Shown: positions 8,518 to 16,497 of the stretch, one piece after another
How positions within the stretch are numbered: the first letter of the stretch is position 1
Layout: each line of letters begins with the position of its first letter
Made by a program: the position numbers and the translations under genes
The notes under the pieces: generated by a model
Told to the model about the DNA's origin: nothing
Database searches by the model: none
The model's input: only the letters and a program-made list of their open reading frames with translations
DNA from: Bacteroidota bacterium
GTDB taxonomy: Bacteria; Bacteroidota; Ignavibacteria; UBA10030; UBA8401
Direction: 5' to 3'
NCBI GenBank assembly: GCA_028873075.1
Contig: JAGWND010000006.1
Location: forward strand, 1 to 36,956
Length of the DNA: 36,956 bases

Positions 8518-9249
8518 ATGTCTGAGCAAAATCCCTCGGAGCTACAACAAGTACTTTCCAATATTCAGAAATTCTTTATGCAGGAAGTAGATCTTTTCGG
8601 CAACGTCATGTATCCTTCAGAATCTGGAAAAGGAAAAAAGACGGATGAGACGGCAGCGGCCGGTTATCCGCAAGAGCCGTGGGCATCGGCTGCAGCGCTC
8701 GATGAATTGAACGCTCGGATTTGTGAATGCCAGAAATGTTCGTTAGGCGTGACGCGTACAAAATTCGTCTTCGGCGTCGGTAACCCGCATGCCGAAATCG
8801 TTCTCATCGGGGAAGCACCGGGAGCCGATGAAGACGCTCAGGGCGAGCCGTTCGTCGGCAGAGCCGGTCAGTTGCTGAACAAAATTCTCGAAGCCATTCA
8901 TCTCAAACGCGAGGAAGTGTTCATCTGCAACATCCTCAAATGCCGCCCGCCGAACAACCGCGACCCGCAGCCGGAAGAAGTCGAGCAGTGCGAGCCGTAT
9001 TTGTGGAAACAGCTCGAACTCATCAAGCCGAAAATCATCCTCTGCCTCGGAAGAATTTCCGCGCAGACGCTATTGAAGACGAACGATTCGTTAACGAAGC
9101 TCCGAGAGAAAGTTCACGATTACCGCGGCATCCCGCTCATGGTAACGTTTCACCCTGCAGCGCTGCTGAGAAACCCCGGCTGGAAACGCCCGACGTGGGA
9201 GGATGTACAGAAGTTCAGAAAAAAGTACGATGAGCTAATGCAAAAATGA
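8518..9249 (+). CDS. udg: Family 4 uracil-DNA glycosylase (Fe-S)
   Basis: Type 4 UDGs remove uracil from DNA and carry a 4Fe-4S cluster. The 243-residue protein has an unconserved N-terminal extension of about 60 residues and then the core. Cluster cysteines are C71 and C74 (CQKC), C142 (LKCRPP) and C158 (EQCEP). Motif 1 is GEAPGADEDAQGEPFVG (98-114) and motif 2 is HPAALLRNP (212-220). It starts 16 bp after coaBC and is likely the last gene of the yicC operon. The family assignment is confident; it is not the classic Ung. Confidence 0.93.
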   Translation: MSEQNPSELQQVLSNIQKFFMQEVDLFGNVMYPSESGKGKKTDETAAAGYPQEPWASAAALDELNARICECQKCSLGVTRTKFVFGVGNPHAEIVLIGEAPGADEDAQGEPFVGRAGQLLNKILEAIHLKREEVFICNILKCRPPNNRDPQPEEVEQCEPYLWKQLELIKPKIILCLGRISAQTLLKTNDSLTKLREKVHDYRGIPLMVTFHPAALLRNPGWKRPTWEDVQKFRKKYDELMQK

Positions 9250-9255
9250 TTTACA

Positions 9256-9333
9256 AAGTTCGTACATAAAATTTGTAATGTTCAATGCTCAATTTTCAAT
9301 CTTCAATTTACAACCTATAACCTACAATTTTTA
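9256..9333 (+). repeat. 7-bp-period degenerate repeat array running into the dnaB start
   Basis: From 9256 to the dnaB ATG the whole gap can be cut into consecutive 7-mers without a slip. From 9277 the words are AATGTTC, AATGCTC, then AATTTTC, AATCTTC, then AATTTAC and onward, ending at 9332 with AATTTTT. The following AATG contains the dnaB start codon. The consensus is close to AAYNTTC. No ribosome-binding site other than this array is visible. Confidence 0.85.
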
Positions 9334-10746
9334 ATGGCAGAAATAACGCGCATACTAAGCGGTAACCTTGCGGCATCGTCCGAAGGCCGTGTCCCGCCTC
9401 AGGCGGTGGACATCGAAATGTCGGTGCTCGGTGCGATGCTGCTGGAAAAAGAAGCGATTTCCAAAACGCTGGAAATTTTGGACGACTCGGCTTTTTACAA
9501 ACCGGCGCACCAGGAAATTTTTCAAGCGATGATCGCCCTCTTCGAGCGCAACGAAGCTGTTGATTCCATCACGCTGGTGGAAGAGCTGCGCCGCCGCGGA
9601 AAACTCGATCAGATCGGAGGACCGCTTTACGTTTCCGAGCTGACAATGCGCGTAAGCTCCGGAGCCAATGTGGAATACCACGCGAAGATCGTTCTGGAAA
9701 AAGCGTTGCTGCGCGGACTCATCACCGCAAGCACCGAAGTGAGCGGCAGGGCGTACAACGATTCCGAAGATGCGCTCGATTTACTGGATGAAGCCGAGCA
9801 GAAAATTTTCCAGATATCCGAAAAGCGCCTGAAGAAAAGCTTTGTCCCGATGAGTGATGCGGTTTTCACGACGATGGAAATGCTCGAAAGTGTTCACGGC
9901 AAACACAGCGGTGTGACGGGCGTTCCTTCTGGATTTTCATTGCTCGACAATCTCACCGGCGGATTTCAGCCGTCGGATCTCGTCATTGTTGCCGGGCGTC
10001 CGAGCATGGGAAAGACAGCGTTTGTGCTGTCCGCGGCGCGCAATGCAGCGGTGAATCATCAGGTCGCGGTAGGCTTTTTCAGTCTTGAAATGTCCGCGCA
10101 GCAATTGGTGCTCCGCTTGATTTGTGCGGAAGCGAAGGTAGACATACAAAGTGTACGTACAGGCCGTCTTCCCGAAAATGAGTGGCAAAAGCTCAGCACA
10201 TTAATCGGCAAATTACATGCGGCAAAAATTTTTATCGACGATACACCCGCACTTGGAATTCTTGAGCTCCGCGCAAAGGCGCGCCGCCTGAAAACAGAAC
10301 GCAATGTCGGGATTATCGTCGTTGATTACTTGCAGTTGATGCAGGGGCCGAAATCGGCACAAAGCCGCGAGCAGGAAATTTCGCAAATTTCCCGCTCGCT
10401 GAAAGCGCTTGCAAAAGAATTGAATATTCCGGTGCTTGCACTGTCGCAGTTGAACCGAGCCGTTGAAGCACGAAGCGATAAAAAGCCGATGCTTGCCGAT
10501 CTTCGTGAAAGCGGCGCCATTGAACAGGATGCCGATGTTGTGTTGTTTGTTCATCGTCCGGAAATGTACGGTGAATCCGATAAAGAAGGCATTGCAGAGA
10601 TTATTGTTGGCAAGCAGCGCAATGGACCAACGGGAAACGCTCAGCTTACATTTGTTAAAAAATATGCCCGGTTCGAAAATCCAACGATGCCGGGTTTCGA
10701 CCAATATATTCCGCCGGCGGAATCGCCGGGCGATGTTCCGTTCTGA
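9334..10746 (+). CDS. dnaB: Replicative DNA helicase DnaB
   Basis: DnaB is the hexameric 5'-3' helicase of the replication fork. The 470-residue protein has the N-terminal DnaB domain (about 20-125; PPQAVDIEMSVLGAML), a linker helix and the RecA-like motor domain from about 190. Walker A is GRPSMGKT (221-228). FFSLEMS follows near 248, then the Walker B strand IIVVDYLQLM, LSQLNRAVE and the DLRESGAIEQDAD region. There is no intein. The C-terminus ends in a short acidic tail. The upstream gap is filled by a heptad repeat array and lacks a clear Shine-Dalgarno sequence, so the start relies on family comparison and the ATG. Confidence 0.96.
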   Translation: MAEITRILSGNLAASSEGRVPPQAVDIEMSVLGAMLLEKEAISKTLEILDDSAFYKPAHQEIFQAMIALFERNEAVDSITLVEELRRRGKLDQIGGPLYVSELTMRVSSGANVEYHAKIVLEKALLRGLITASTEVSGRAYNDSEDALDLLDEAEQKIFQISEKRLKKSFVPMSDAVFTTMEMLESVHGKHSGVTGVPSGFSLLDNLTGGFQPSDLVIVAGRPSMGKTAFVLSAARNAAVNHQVAVGFFSLEMSAQQLVLRLICAEAKVDIQSVRTGRLPENEWQKLSTLIGKLHAAKIFIDDTPALGILELRAKARRLKTERNVGIIVVDYLQLMQGPKSAQSREQEISQISRSLKALAKELNIPVLALSQLNRAVEARSDKKPMLADLRESGAIEQDADVVLFVHRPEMYGESDKEGIAEIIVGKQRNGPTGNAQLTFVKKYARFENPTMPGFDQYIPPAESPGDVPF

Positions 10747-10856
10747 TGTTGTTCACCAAACCTTTCAAGGGTGTGATTCCATAATTCACAGTTTCTGAAT
10801 TTTTTAAAGAAAATATAAAATTAAACCATGCAAAGGTTGACAAGAAAGGTAAAGCC

Positions 10857-11768
10857 ATGAACCGCCGCGATTTCATCAACACAACAGCCCTTTCTGCATT
10901 CGTACCGTTTCTTCCGTTCGTGAAGAAGGACTCTCCGCTAAAAAAATTTCTTGCTCTCGGTGATACCGCAGACGCCGACGAAGAAATCTGCAAACAAAAA
11001 TTCGATCTTGCCGTTTCGGAAGATCTCGTGGATAAGCCGATCAACGAAGTGATCGTGGCGGTAGGCAAGACATTCATCGGTACCGAGTACGGTGCGCACG
11101 TGCTTGAAGAGCCGGGACCGGAACATCTTGTCGTCAACATGCGCGCGCTCGACTGCGTTACGTTCTACGAAAATTCTCTCGTGCTTGCGCGCTGCATCAA
11201 GATGAAAAAATTCACCTTCGATGAGTACAAAGCGCAGCTTCAGTTCATTCGTTACCGCGGCGGCATTATCAACGGATACCCGAGCCGCCTGCATTATACC
11301 ACCGATTATTGGTACGACAACGAGAAAAAAGGCGTGCTGAAAATCGCGACGGAAGAACTGTTCGGCAAAAAAAATCTCGAACCGATTCCGAAGCCGATCA
11401 ATTTCATGTCAACGCACCGCGACGTGTACAAGCAGTTGGCGGACGACAAGTTTTACGAAGCGATCAAAAAGCAGGAAGACATCATCAATTCGCGCGACAT
11501 GTTTTTCATGCCGAAAGGAAATCTTCACATGTTCGAAGATAAAATCCCTACGGGAAGCCTGATCGGCATTACGACAAACATTCCCGGCATGGATATTAAA
11601 CATACGGGGATCGCCGTGCGGATGGAAGACGGCACACTCCATTTCATGCACTCACCGAACGTCGGCTACAAAGTTCAGATCACCGATGGACCGATGCACG
11701 AGTATCTTGAAAAGTTTTCGACGGATACGGGCATTATTGTCGCGGAAGCGTTGGAACCGAAGAGGTAA
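10857..11768 (+). CDS. DUF1460 (NlpC/P60-like amidase) exported protein
   Basis: DUF1460 proteins are cysteine amidases of the NlpC/P60 fold, thought to act on peptidoglycan peptides. The 303-residue product starts with NRRDF plus a hydrophobic stretch (about 8-22), resembling a twin-arginine signal. The probable nucleophile is C100 in ALDCVTF, and the partner histidine is likely H249 in DIKHTGIAV. Conserved RYRGGIINGYPSRLHYTTDY lies at about 132-151. The ATG at 10857 follows GAAAGGTAAAG. It sits alone, 110 bp after dnaB, and its role in cell-wall turnover is inferred from the family. Confidence 0.88.
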   Translation: MNRRDFINTTALSAFVPFLPFVKKDSPLKKFLALGDTADADEEICKQKFDLAVSEDLVDKPINEVIVAVGKTFIGTEYGAHVLEEPGPEHLVVNMRALDCVTFYENSLVLARCIKMKKFTFDEYKAQLQFIRYRGGIINGYPSRLHYTTDYWYDNEKKGVLKIATEELFGKKNLEPIPKPINFMSTHRDVYKQLADDKFYEAIKKQEDIINSRDMFFMPKGNLHMFEDKIPTGSLIGITTNIPGMDIKHTGIAVRMEDGTLHFMHSPNVGYKVQITDGPMHEYLEKFSTDTGIIVAEALEPKR

Positions 11769-11843
11769 TCATGTGATGCCCTTTGAGCGTGATTGCGCCT
11801 GAAGAGCTTTTCTGTATTTGTAGATACCCAGCTTCTTTCTTTG

Positions 11844-11917
11844 TCCCCCCTTTGAGGGGGAGGAAATTCTTTTTCACAGTTCTTCCCTCCTTACTCCCCC
11901 CTCAGGGAGGGGGAAAT
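11844..11917. repeat. Pair of C-run/G-run palindromes after the DUF1460 gene
   Basis: Two related GC hairpins lie in the 257-bp gap before nfo. CCCCC-TTTGA-GGGGG (11846-11860) and CCCCC flanking CTCAGGGA then GGGGG (about 11896-11913) are each followed by an A-rich step (GGAAATTC and GGAAATGCG). They look like two copies of one dispersed palindromic element and could serve as a bidirectional terminator between the two convergent genes. The remainder of the gap (11918-12025) shows nothing recognisable. Confidence 0.5.
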
Positions 11918-12025
11918 GCGCGGCCCCAAAAAGGGCAGGGTAGTTACCTTTATTCTTTGAAAAAAGAAAAACGTCGGTGAAGAGATAGATGAAATCGCCT
12001 ACCGGGTCTCATTGAAGAAATAATT

Positions 12026-12898
12026 CTACCCTTTTCCAACCTGCCTTTTCAACACCTTCATATTCTCCACGTCTTCGTGCAAATCCTCACTTTTCGGCGT
12101 TTCTAAAATTTTAGGAATTACCGCGAACCGCTCATCGTTCATCAGCATCCGAAACCCCGTCAGCCCGATCATTCCTTTTCCGATGTGCTCGTGGCGGTCA
12201 ACGTGCGAGCCGAGTCCTTTCTTTGAATCGTTGACATGGAACGCGGCGATCTTCTTCAGTCCGACAATCGCATCGAATTCCTGAAATGTTTTTTCGTACC
12301 CTTCTTCGGTGCCGATGTTATAGCCCGCGGCAAAGACGTGACACGTATCAATGCACACCGCCATGCGCTGCGGCTCGTCAACGCCGCGGATGATTTCCGC
12401 GAGATGGTCTAACTTGTAGCCAACCGCTGTTCCTTGTCCCGCCGTGGCTTCGACGACGCTGAGCACATGAAACCCCCTCGTCTTTTCATGCGCAATGTTC
12501 AGGCTCTCGATAATCTTTTTGATGCCGTCGCTCTCACCCGCGCCGCCGTGTGCGCCTGGATGAAAATTGAGTAGAGGAATTCCCAACTCCTCGCAGCGAT
12601 TGAGTTCGTCAATAAATGCGTCGCGGGATTTTTTCAGAATTTCCCGGTTGACTGCGCAGAGATTGATGAGGTACGAATCGTGCGCAACAACCGGCGCAAT
12701 CCTTGCGGCGATGATTTTCCTTTTGTAGCTTTGAATGTCATCACCGTCGAGCGGTTTGGCGCGCCACTGATTGTTGTTCTTTGTGAACACCTGCAGCGCC
12801 GTGCAGCCGATTGATGTTGCGCGGTCAACCGCAGTGTGCACGCCGCCGCTGATAGACATGTGCGCACCGAGTAGAACGGGAACATTGTTGGTCTTCAT
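12026..12898 (-). CDS. nfo: Endonuclease IV (AP endonuclease)
   Basis: Endonuclease IV cleaves the DNA backbone 5' of abasic sites, using three metal ions in a TIM barrel. The 290-residue protein keeps the full ligand set by motif: H73, H113 (NFHPGAHG), E150 (VVEATAGQG), D184 and H187 (IDTCHVFAAGYN), H221 (AFHVNDSK), D234 and H236 (SHVDRHEHIGKG), and E266 (ILETPK). The segment usually reading ENTAGQG is EATAGQG, which leaves the ligand unchanged. It is divergent from anmK across 89 bp. It complements the upstream uracil glycosylase in base-excision repair, although they are not in one operon. Confidence 0.95.
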   Translation of the reverse strand: MKTNNVPVLLGAHMSISGGVHTAVDRATSIGCTALQVFTKNNNQWRAKPLDGDDIQSYKRKIIAARIAPVVAHDSYLINLCAVNREILKKSRDAFIDELNRCEELGIPLLNFHPGAHGGAGESDGIKKIIESLNIAHEKTRGFHVLSVVEATAGQGTAVGYKLDHLAEIIRGVDEPQRMAVCIDTCHVFAAGYNIGTEEGYEKTFQEFDAIVGLKKIAAFHVNDSKKGLGSHVDRHEHIGKGMIGLTGFRMLMNDERFAVIPKILETPKSEDLHEDVENMKVLKRQVGKG

Positions 12899-12987
12899 AA
12901 CAAATGTTACAATTAACGTCTAAAAATTTACCACAAACCACGAAGAAATTGATTGTTGGATAAATGGAATATTGAAATATAAAGCCA

Positions 12988-14169
12988 ATGCACCCACTCA
13001 TTCAACTTCTCAAGAAAAAAAATAAACTCGCCATCGGCTTAATGTCCGGCACGTCGGTGGATTCGATTGATGCCGTGCTCGTTGAAATTGCCGGGGCAGG
13101 AATTTCAACGCGATTCAGGCAGCGGGCGTTCATTGCGCATCCATTTCCGAAAGGATTTCGCGAGTTCGTTCTGCACAATTCGCTTCCCGGTTCCGGAAAC
13201 GTCGAAACCATTTCCACGCTGAACGTACTCCTCGCTCAATTCTTCGCCGATGCAGTGCATGCCGTTGCAAGGAAAGCCCGTATCCCGTTATCGAAGATTG
13301 ACCTCATCGGCTCGCACGGGCAAACGGTGCATCATCTTCCTTCGCCGCAAAATTTCTTCGGCACAGACGTCCGCTCGACATTACAGTTGGGCGATCCTTC
13401 AACAATTGCAAAACTGACCGGCATCGTTACCGTCGGCGATTTCCGCCCGGCAGATATGGCTCTCGGCGGACAGGGTGCGCCGCTCGTTCCCTACTTTGAT
13501 TTTATTGCGTTTCGCTCGGCAACAAAGCACCGTGCGCTTCTGAATATAGGCGGGATTGCCAACCTCACCGTCCTTCCGAAAAACTGCACTGTGAACGATG
13601 TGCGTGCGTTCGATACGGGTCCTGGAAACATGCTCGTTGATGCTCTAATGAAAAAATTGTACAAGAAGGACTTTGACCGCGGCGGCAGCGCTGCGCTCGA
13701 CGGAGAAATTTTGCCGGAGCTTATCACGACAATGTTCAGCGAACCGTACTTTGCACAAAAGCCGCCGAAATCAACCGGCCGCGAACTGTTCGGCGAGCAA
13801 TTCATCGCGAAAATTCTGAACCTCTCGCGCGGCGCGCGCAGCCAAGACATTATTGCCACGGCAACGGAATTTACACCGCTGTCCGTGTACCAGCAGTACG
13901 TTCGCTTCCTTCAAAGAAAATTCCCCATTGATGAACTGGTCGTCAGCGGTGGCGGAGCGCATAATATGTTTATGATGGAGGCGCTGGGGCGCTACTTCTC
14001 ACCGGCGCGCGTGACAACGAGCAATGCACTCGGAATTTCTTCCGATGCAAAAGAGGCGATTTGTTTCGGGCTTCTTGCAAATGAAACAATTGCAGGAAAT
14101 CCTTCAAACGTTCCCGCTGTAACAGGCGCTTCGCGACCGACAGTGCTGGGAAAAATCTGCTTGCCGTAA
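12988..14169 (+). CDS. anmK: Anhydro-N-acetylmuramic acid kinase
   Basis: AnmK phosphorylates and opens 1,6-anhydro-MurNAc from peptidoglycan recycling, giving MurNAc-6-phosphate. The 393-residue protein has the ATP-binding GLMSGTSVDSIDAV (17-30), GSHGQTVHH (108-116) and FRPADMALGGQGAP (about 152-165, with the catalytic-type aspartate). FDTGPGNMLVD (208-218) and VSGGGAHN near the C-terminus complete the signature. The length is typical. The ATG start at 12988 is followed by the family N-terminus. No murQ or other recycling gene is adjacent, though a DUF1460 amidase and a polysaccharide deacetylase lie nearby. Confidence 0.95.
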   Translation: MHPLIQLLKKKNKLAIGLMSGTSVDSIDAVLVEIAGAGISTRFRQRAFIAHPFPKGFREFVLHNSLPGSGNVETISTLNVLLAQFFADAVHAVARKARIPLSKIDLIGSHGQTVHHLPSPQNFFGTDVRSTLQLGDPSTIAKLTGIVTVGDFRPADMALGGQGAPLVPYFDFIAFRSATKHRALLNIGGIANLTVLPKNCTVNDVRAFDTGPGNMLVDALMKKLYKKDFDRGGSAALDGEILPELITTMFSEPYFAQKPPKSTGRELFGEQFIAKILNLSRGARSQDIIATATEFTPLSVYQQYVRFLQRKFPIDELVVSGGGAHNMFMMEALGRYFSPARVTTSNALGISSDAKEAICFGLLANETIAGNPSNVPAVTGASRPTVLGKICLP

Positions 14170-14182
14170 AAAAAGAAAATCC

Positions 14183-14262
14183 GGATGAACGGATCAATGG
14201 ATTGATGGATCAATGGAAATTTCAGTATTCAGCAATCCAAAAATCCATCAATCCGCTTTTAT
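14183..14262. terminator. 8-bp GGATNNNN array forming a terminator-like hairpin
   Basis: Four consecutive 8-mers of the form GGATNNNN (GGATGAAC, GGATCAAT, GGATTGAT, GGATCAAT) cover 14183-14214. GGATTGATGG (14199-14208) pairs perfectly with CCATCAATCC (14245-14254), which is followed by GCTTTTATTTTT. It sits between anmK and the GNAT gene and looks like an intrinsic terminator built from a repeat. Confidence 0.6.
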
Positions 14263-14316
14263 TTTTCTCTGTTAATGCCTTTGTGCTTTGTGTGGCAAGT
14301 GAGAAAGGAAAAACCT

Positions 14317-14781
14317 ATGAACATCACAATTCGTCCGGCACGGCTTTCCGACAAAGATATCATTGCCGATTTCAACGCGGCAATTGCAAGGGAAACTGAG
14401 CACGTCGAGCTCAACCGCGAACGGCTCATCGCAGGAATCGAAGCGCTTCTTTCCGACCATGCAAAGGGATTTTATCTTCTTGCCGAAAGTAGCGGGCGCG
14501 TTGTCGGTCAAACGATGATCACGTATGAATGGAGCGATTGGCGCAACGGAACCTTCTGGTGGATTCAAAGCGTATATGTCCACCCCGATTTTCGGAAAGG
14601 GGGCGTTTTCACACAGCTTTTTCGTCGCATTGAAAAAGAAGCAAAACAGCGCGCCGATGTGTGCGGCTTGCGATTGTATGTTGAACGCCGCAATGCGCGC
14701 GCTCAACTGACGTATGAAAAATTAGGGATGAAAAAAACAATCTACGATCTCTACGAAAGCGATTTTGTGCTCCATCGCTGA
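14317..14781 (+). CDS. GNAT-family N-acetyltransferase
   Basis: This 154-residue protein has a GNAT acetyl-CoA fold: an N-terminal MNITIRPARLSDKD strand, central VYVHPDFRKGGVF (an acetyl-CoA loop variant of RxxGxG/A) and C-terminal NARAQLTYEKLGMKK. The acceptor substrate is unknown. The ATG at 14317 is chosen because the family N-terminus starts there and GAGAAAGGAAAA precedes it. An upstream in-frame start at 14275 would add unconserved residues. It is flanked by repeat-based hairpins on both sides, so it is probably a single-gene transcript. Confidence 0.85.
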   Translation: MNITIRPARLSDKDIIADFNAAIARETEHVELNRERLIAGIEALLSDHAKGFYLLAESSGRVVGQTMITYEWSDWRNGTFWWIQSVYVHPDFRKGGVFTQLFRRIEKEAKQRADVCGLRLYVERRNARAQLTYEKLGMKKTIYDLYESDFVLHR

Positions 14782-14787
14782 TGTACT

Positions 14788-14884
14788 TTGAAAATTGTGC
14801 GTTGAATTATTGAGCATTGCCCGAAGGGGATCTTCTAAATTCTCATTATTCAATGTTCAATTCTCAACAGCTTATCTTCAATCC
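14788..14884. repeat. Inverted heptad-repeat arms around a CCCGAAGGG hairpin
   Basis: Arm 1 (14788-14818) is made of TTGAAAA/ATTGAGC-type words, and arm 2 (14838-14884) of AATTCTC, AATGTTC, AATTCTC-type 7-mers. Arm 1 reverse-complemented lines up with arm 2 word by word with few mismatches, giving a degenerate stem of about 30 bp. The loop (14819-14837) contains CCC-GAA-GGG. It lies between the GNAT and degP genes. Confidence 0.75.
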
Positions 14885-14963
14885 GTATAAAAATTTTGTA
14901 ACGGCTTCGGGGGAACCTCGGAAGGGAAATCATCGTCTAAGAATTCAAAAAGGAGTACTACAT

Positions 14964-16454
14964 ATGAAAAAATTTCACTTAACCATGCCGTGGCGCGTTA
15001 CGTTGCTCGTCACCGGATTCGTCGCGGGCATTGCGTTCGTTGCAGTAACGGGATCGTCGCTGCACCGCGACGTTCAGGTTACCATGGGAACGCATCGAAG
15101 CCGCGCGCTGCTCGACCAATTCAGTGCGGCGTTTGAAGAAGCGGCGGCAAAAGTCAATCCTTCCGTTGTAACAATTTACAGCGAACAGGTGACAAAAATT
15201 AAAAACCCGTTTGCCGATCAGGATCCGTTCGGCGGAATGTTCGGCGACAACTTCTTCAAGCGCTTCTTCAACATGCCGCGCGAACAGGAGCAAACGGTTC
15301 ACGCACTCGGATCCGGCGTCATTATCTCGAAAGACGGATATATTCTCACCAACAATCACGTGGTTGATCACGCAACCAAGCTGACTGTCACGTTGGAAAC
15401 AGACAGCAAGAAGAAATACACTGCGAAAGTCATCGGCAGCGACCCGCAAAGCGATATTGCCGTCATCAAAATTGATGCGGACGACCTGCCGGCAGCATCG
15501 CTCGCAAATTCTGACAGCGTTCACATCGGTCAGTGGGTCATCGCGGTAGGAAATCCGTTCGGGTTGATGCATACCGTTACTGCCGGAATTATCAGCGCGA
15601 AAGGGCGCTCATCGGTGGGGATTACCGATTACGAAGATTTTATCCAAACCGATGCTTCGATCAACCCGGGAAACAGCGGCGGCGCGCTTGCAGATCTCGA
15701 CGGCAACGTCGTGGGCATCAACACTGCAATCGAGAGCAACACCGGCAGCAATGCGGGCGTGGGATTCGCCATTCCGATCAACATGGCAAAATCAATCATG
15801 GAAGAATTGGTGAACAACGGCAAAGTCACGCGCGGCTATCTCGGCATTTATCTCCAAGATATTGACGATAATCTTGCCAAAGCATTGAAATTGAAAACTA
15901 CAGAAGGCGCTCTCGTCTCTCAAGTGGAGCCTAATACTCCAGCGAAGAAAGCAGGCGTTAAGCAAGGCGACATCATCACGGCATTCAACGGAACAAAAAT
16001 TGATGATAGCGAGACACTTCGTAACCTTGTTGCAGAAAACGAGCCGGGAACCGATACAAAGCTTACCGTCCTCCGCAACGGTAATGAGAAAACTCTCTCT
16101 GTAAAGTTAGGGGAGCGTCCGAGCAATCTAAGCTTGGCGGCGAACAGTTCTTCCGAAGAATCAACGACAAAAAACTTAGGGTTGACTGTTCAGAATCTGA
16201 CCGCAGACCTTGCCGATCAGCTCGGTTACAAAGGGGATCACGGCGTTGTGATCACCGATGTCACGGCAGGCAGCGCGGCAGAAGATGCCGGATTGCGGAA
16301 GAACGATCTCATCGAGCAAGTCAACCAAAAAGACATGGATAATGTTGATGAGTTTGAAAACAGCGTGAAAGATTTGAAAAACGGGGACGTCGCGGCATTT
16401 CTTGTGCGCCGCGGACAAAACACGTTCTACACGGCAATTCAACTGAACGAATAA
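14964..16454 (+). CDS. degP: DegP/HtrA-family periplasmic serine protease
   Basis: HtrA/Deg proteases degrade or refold misfolded envelope proteins. The 496-residue protein has an N-terminal membrane or signal segment (about 11-30) and a trypsin-like domain with triad H132 (LTNNHVV), D164 (SDIAVIKID) and S238 (NPGNSGGAL). PDZ1 begins at about 288 (GYLGIYLQ) and PDZ2 at about 404. The linker near 94-110 (FFKRFFNMPREQEQ) resembles the LA loop that regulates DegP oligomers. The ATG at 14964 is fixed by AGGAG at 14951-14955. An in-frame TTG upstream would read through the repeat array and is rejected. Confidence 0.94.
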   Translation: MKKFHLTMPWRVTLLVTGFVAGIAFVAVTGSSLHRDVQVTMGTHRSRALLDQFSAAFEEAAAKVNPSVVTIYSEQVTKIKNPFADQDPFGGMFGDNFFKRFFNMPREQEQTVHALGSGVIISKDGYILTNNHVVDHATKLTVTLETDSKKKYTAKVIGSDPQSDIAVIKIDADDLPAASLANSDSVHIGQWVIAVGNPFGLMHTVTAGIISAKGRSSVGITDYEDFIQTDASINPGNSGGALADLDGNVVGINTAIESNTGSNAGVGFAIPINMAKSIMEELVNNGKVTRGYLGIYLQDIDDNLAKALKLKTTEGALVSQVEPNTPAKKAGVKQGDIITAFNGTKIDDSETLRNLVAENEPGTDTKLTVLRNGNEKTLSVKLGERPSNLSLAANSSSEESTTKNLGLTVQNLTADLADQLGYKGDHGVVITDVTAGSAAEDAGLRKNDLIEQVNQKDMDNVDEFENSVKDLKNGDVAAFLVRRGQNTFYTAIQLNE

Positions 16455-16497
16455 CGGGCGCTTACTGTTGTTAATCGCGGAAACTCATTTCCGTTCT

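Noticed and set aside
9256-9333. Heptad arrays as CRISPR-like repeats
   Set aside because: Units are only 7 bp, contiguous and without spacers, and no cas gene is present.
9970-10600. Possible intein in dnaB, a common insertion site
   Set aside because: The motor domain motifs run without interruption and the length is normal.
14817-14963. N-terminal extension of degP from an upstream TTG
   Set aside because: The extra residues are translated repeat DNA, and AGGAG sits correctly before the ATG at 14964.
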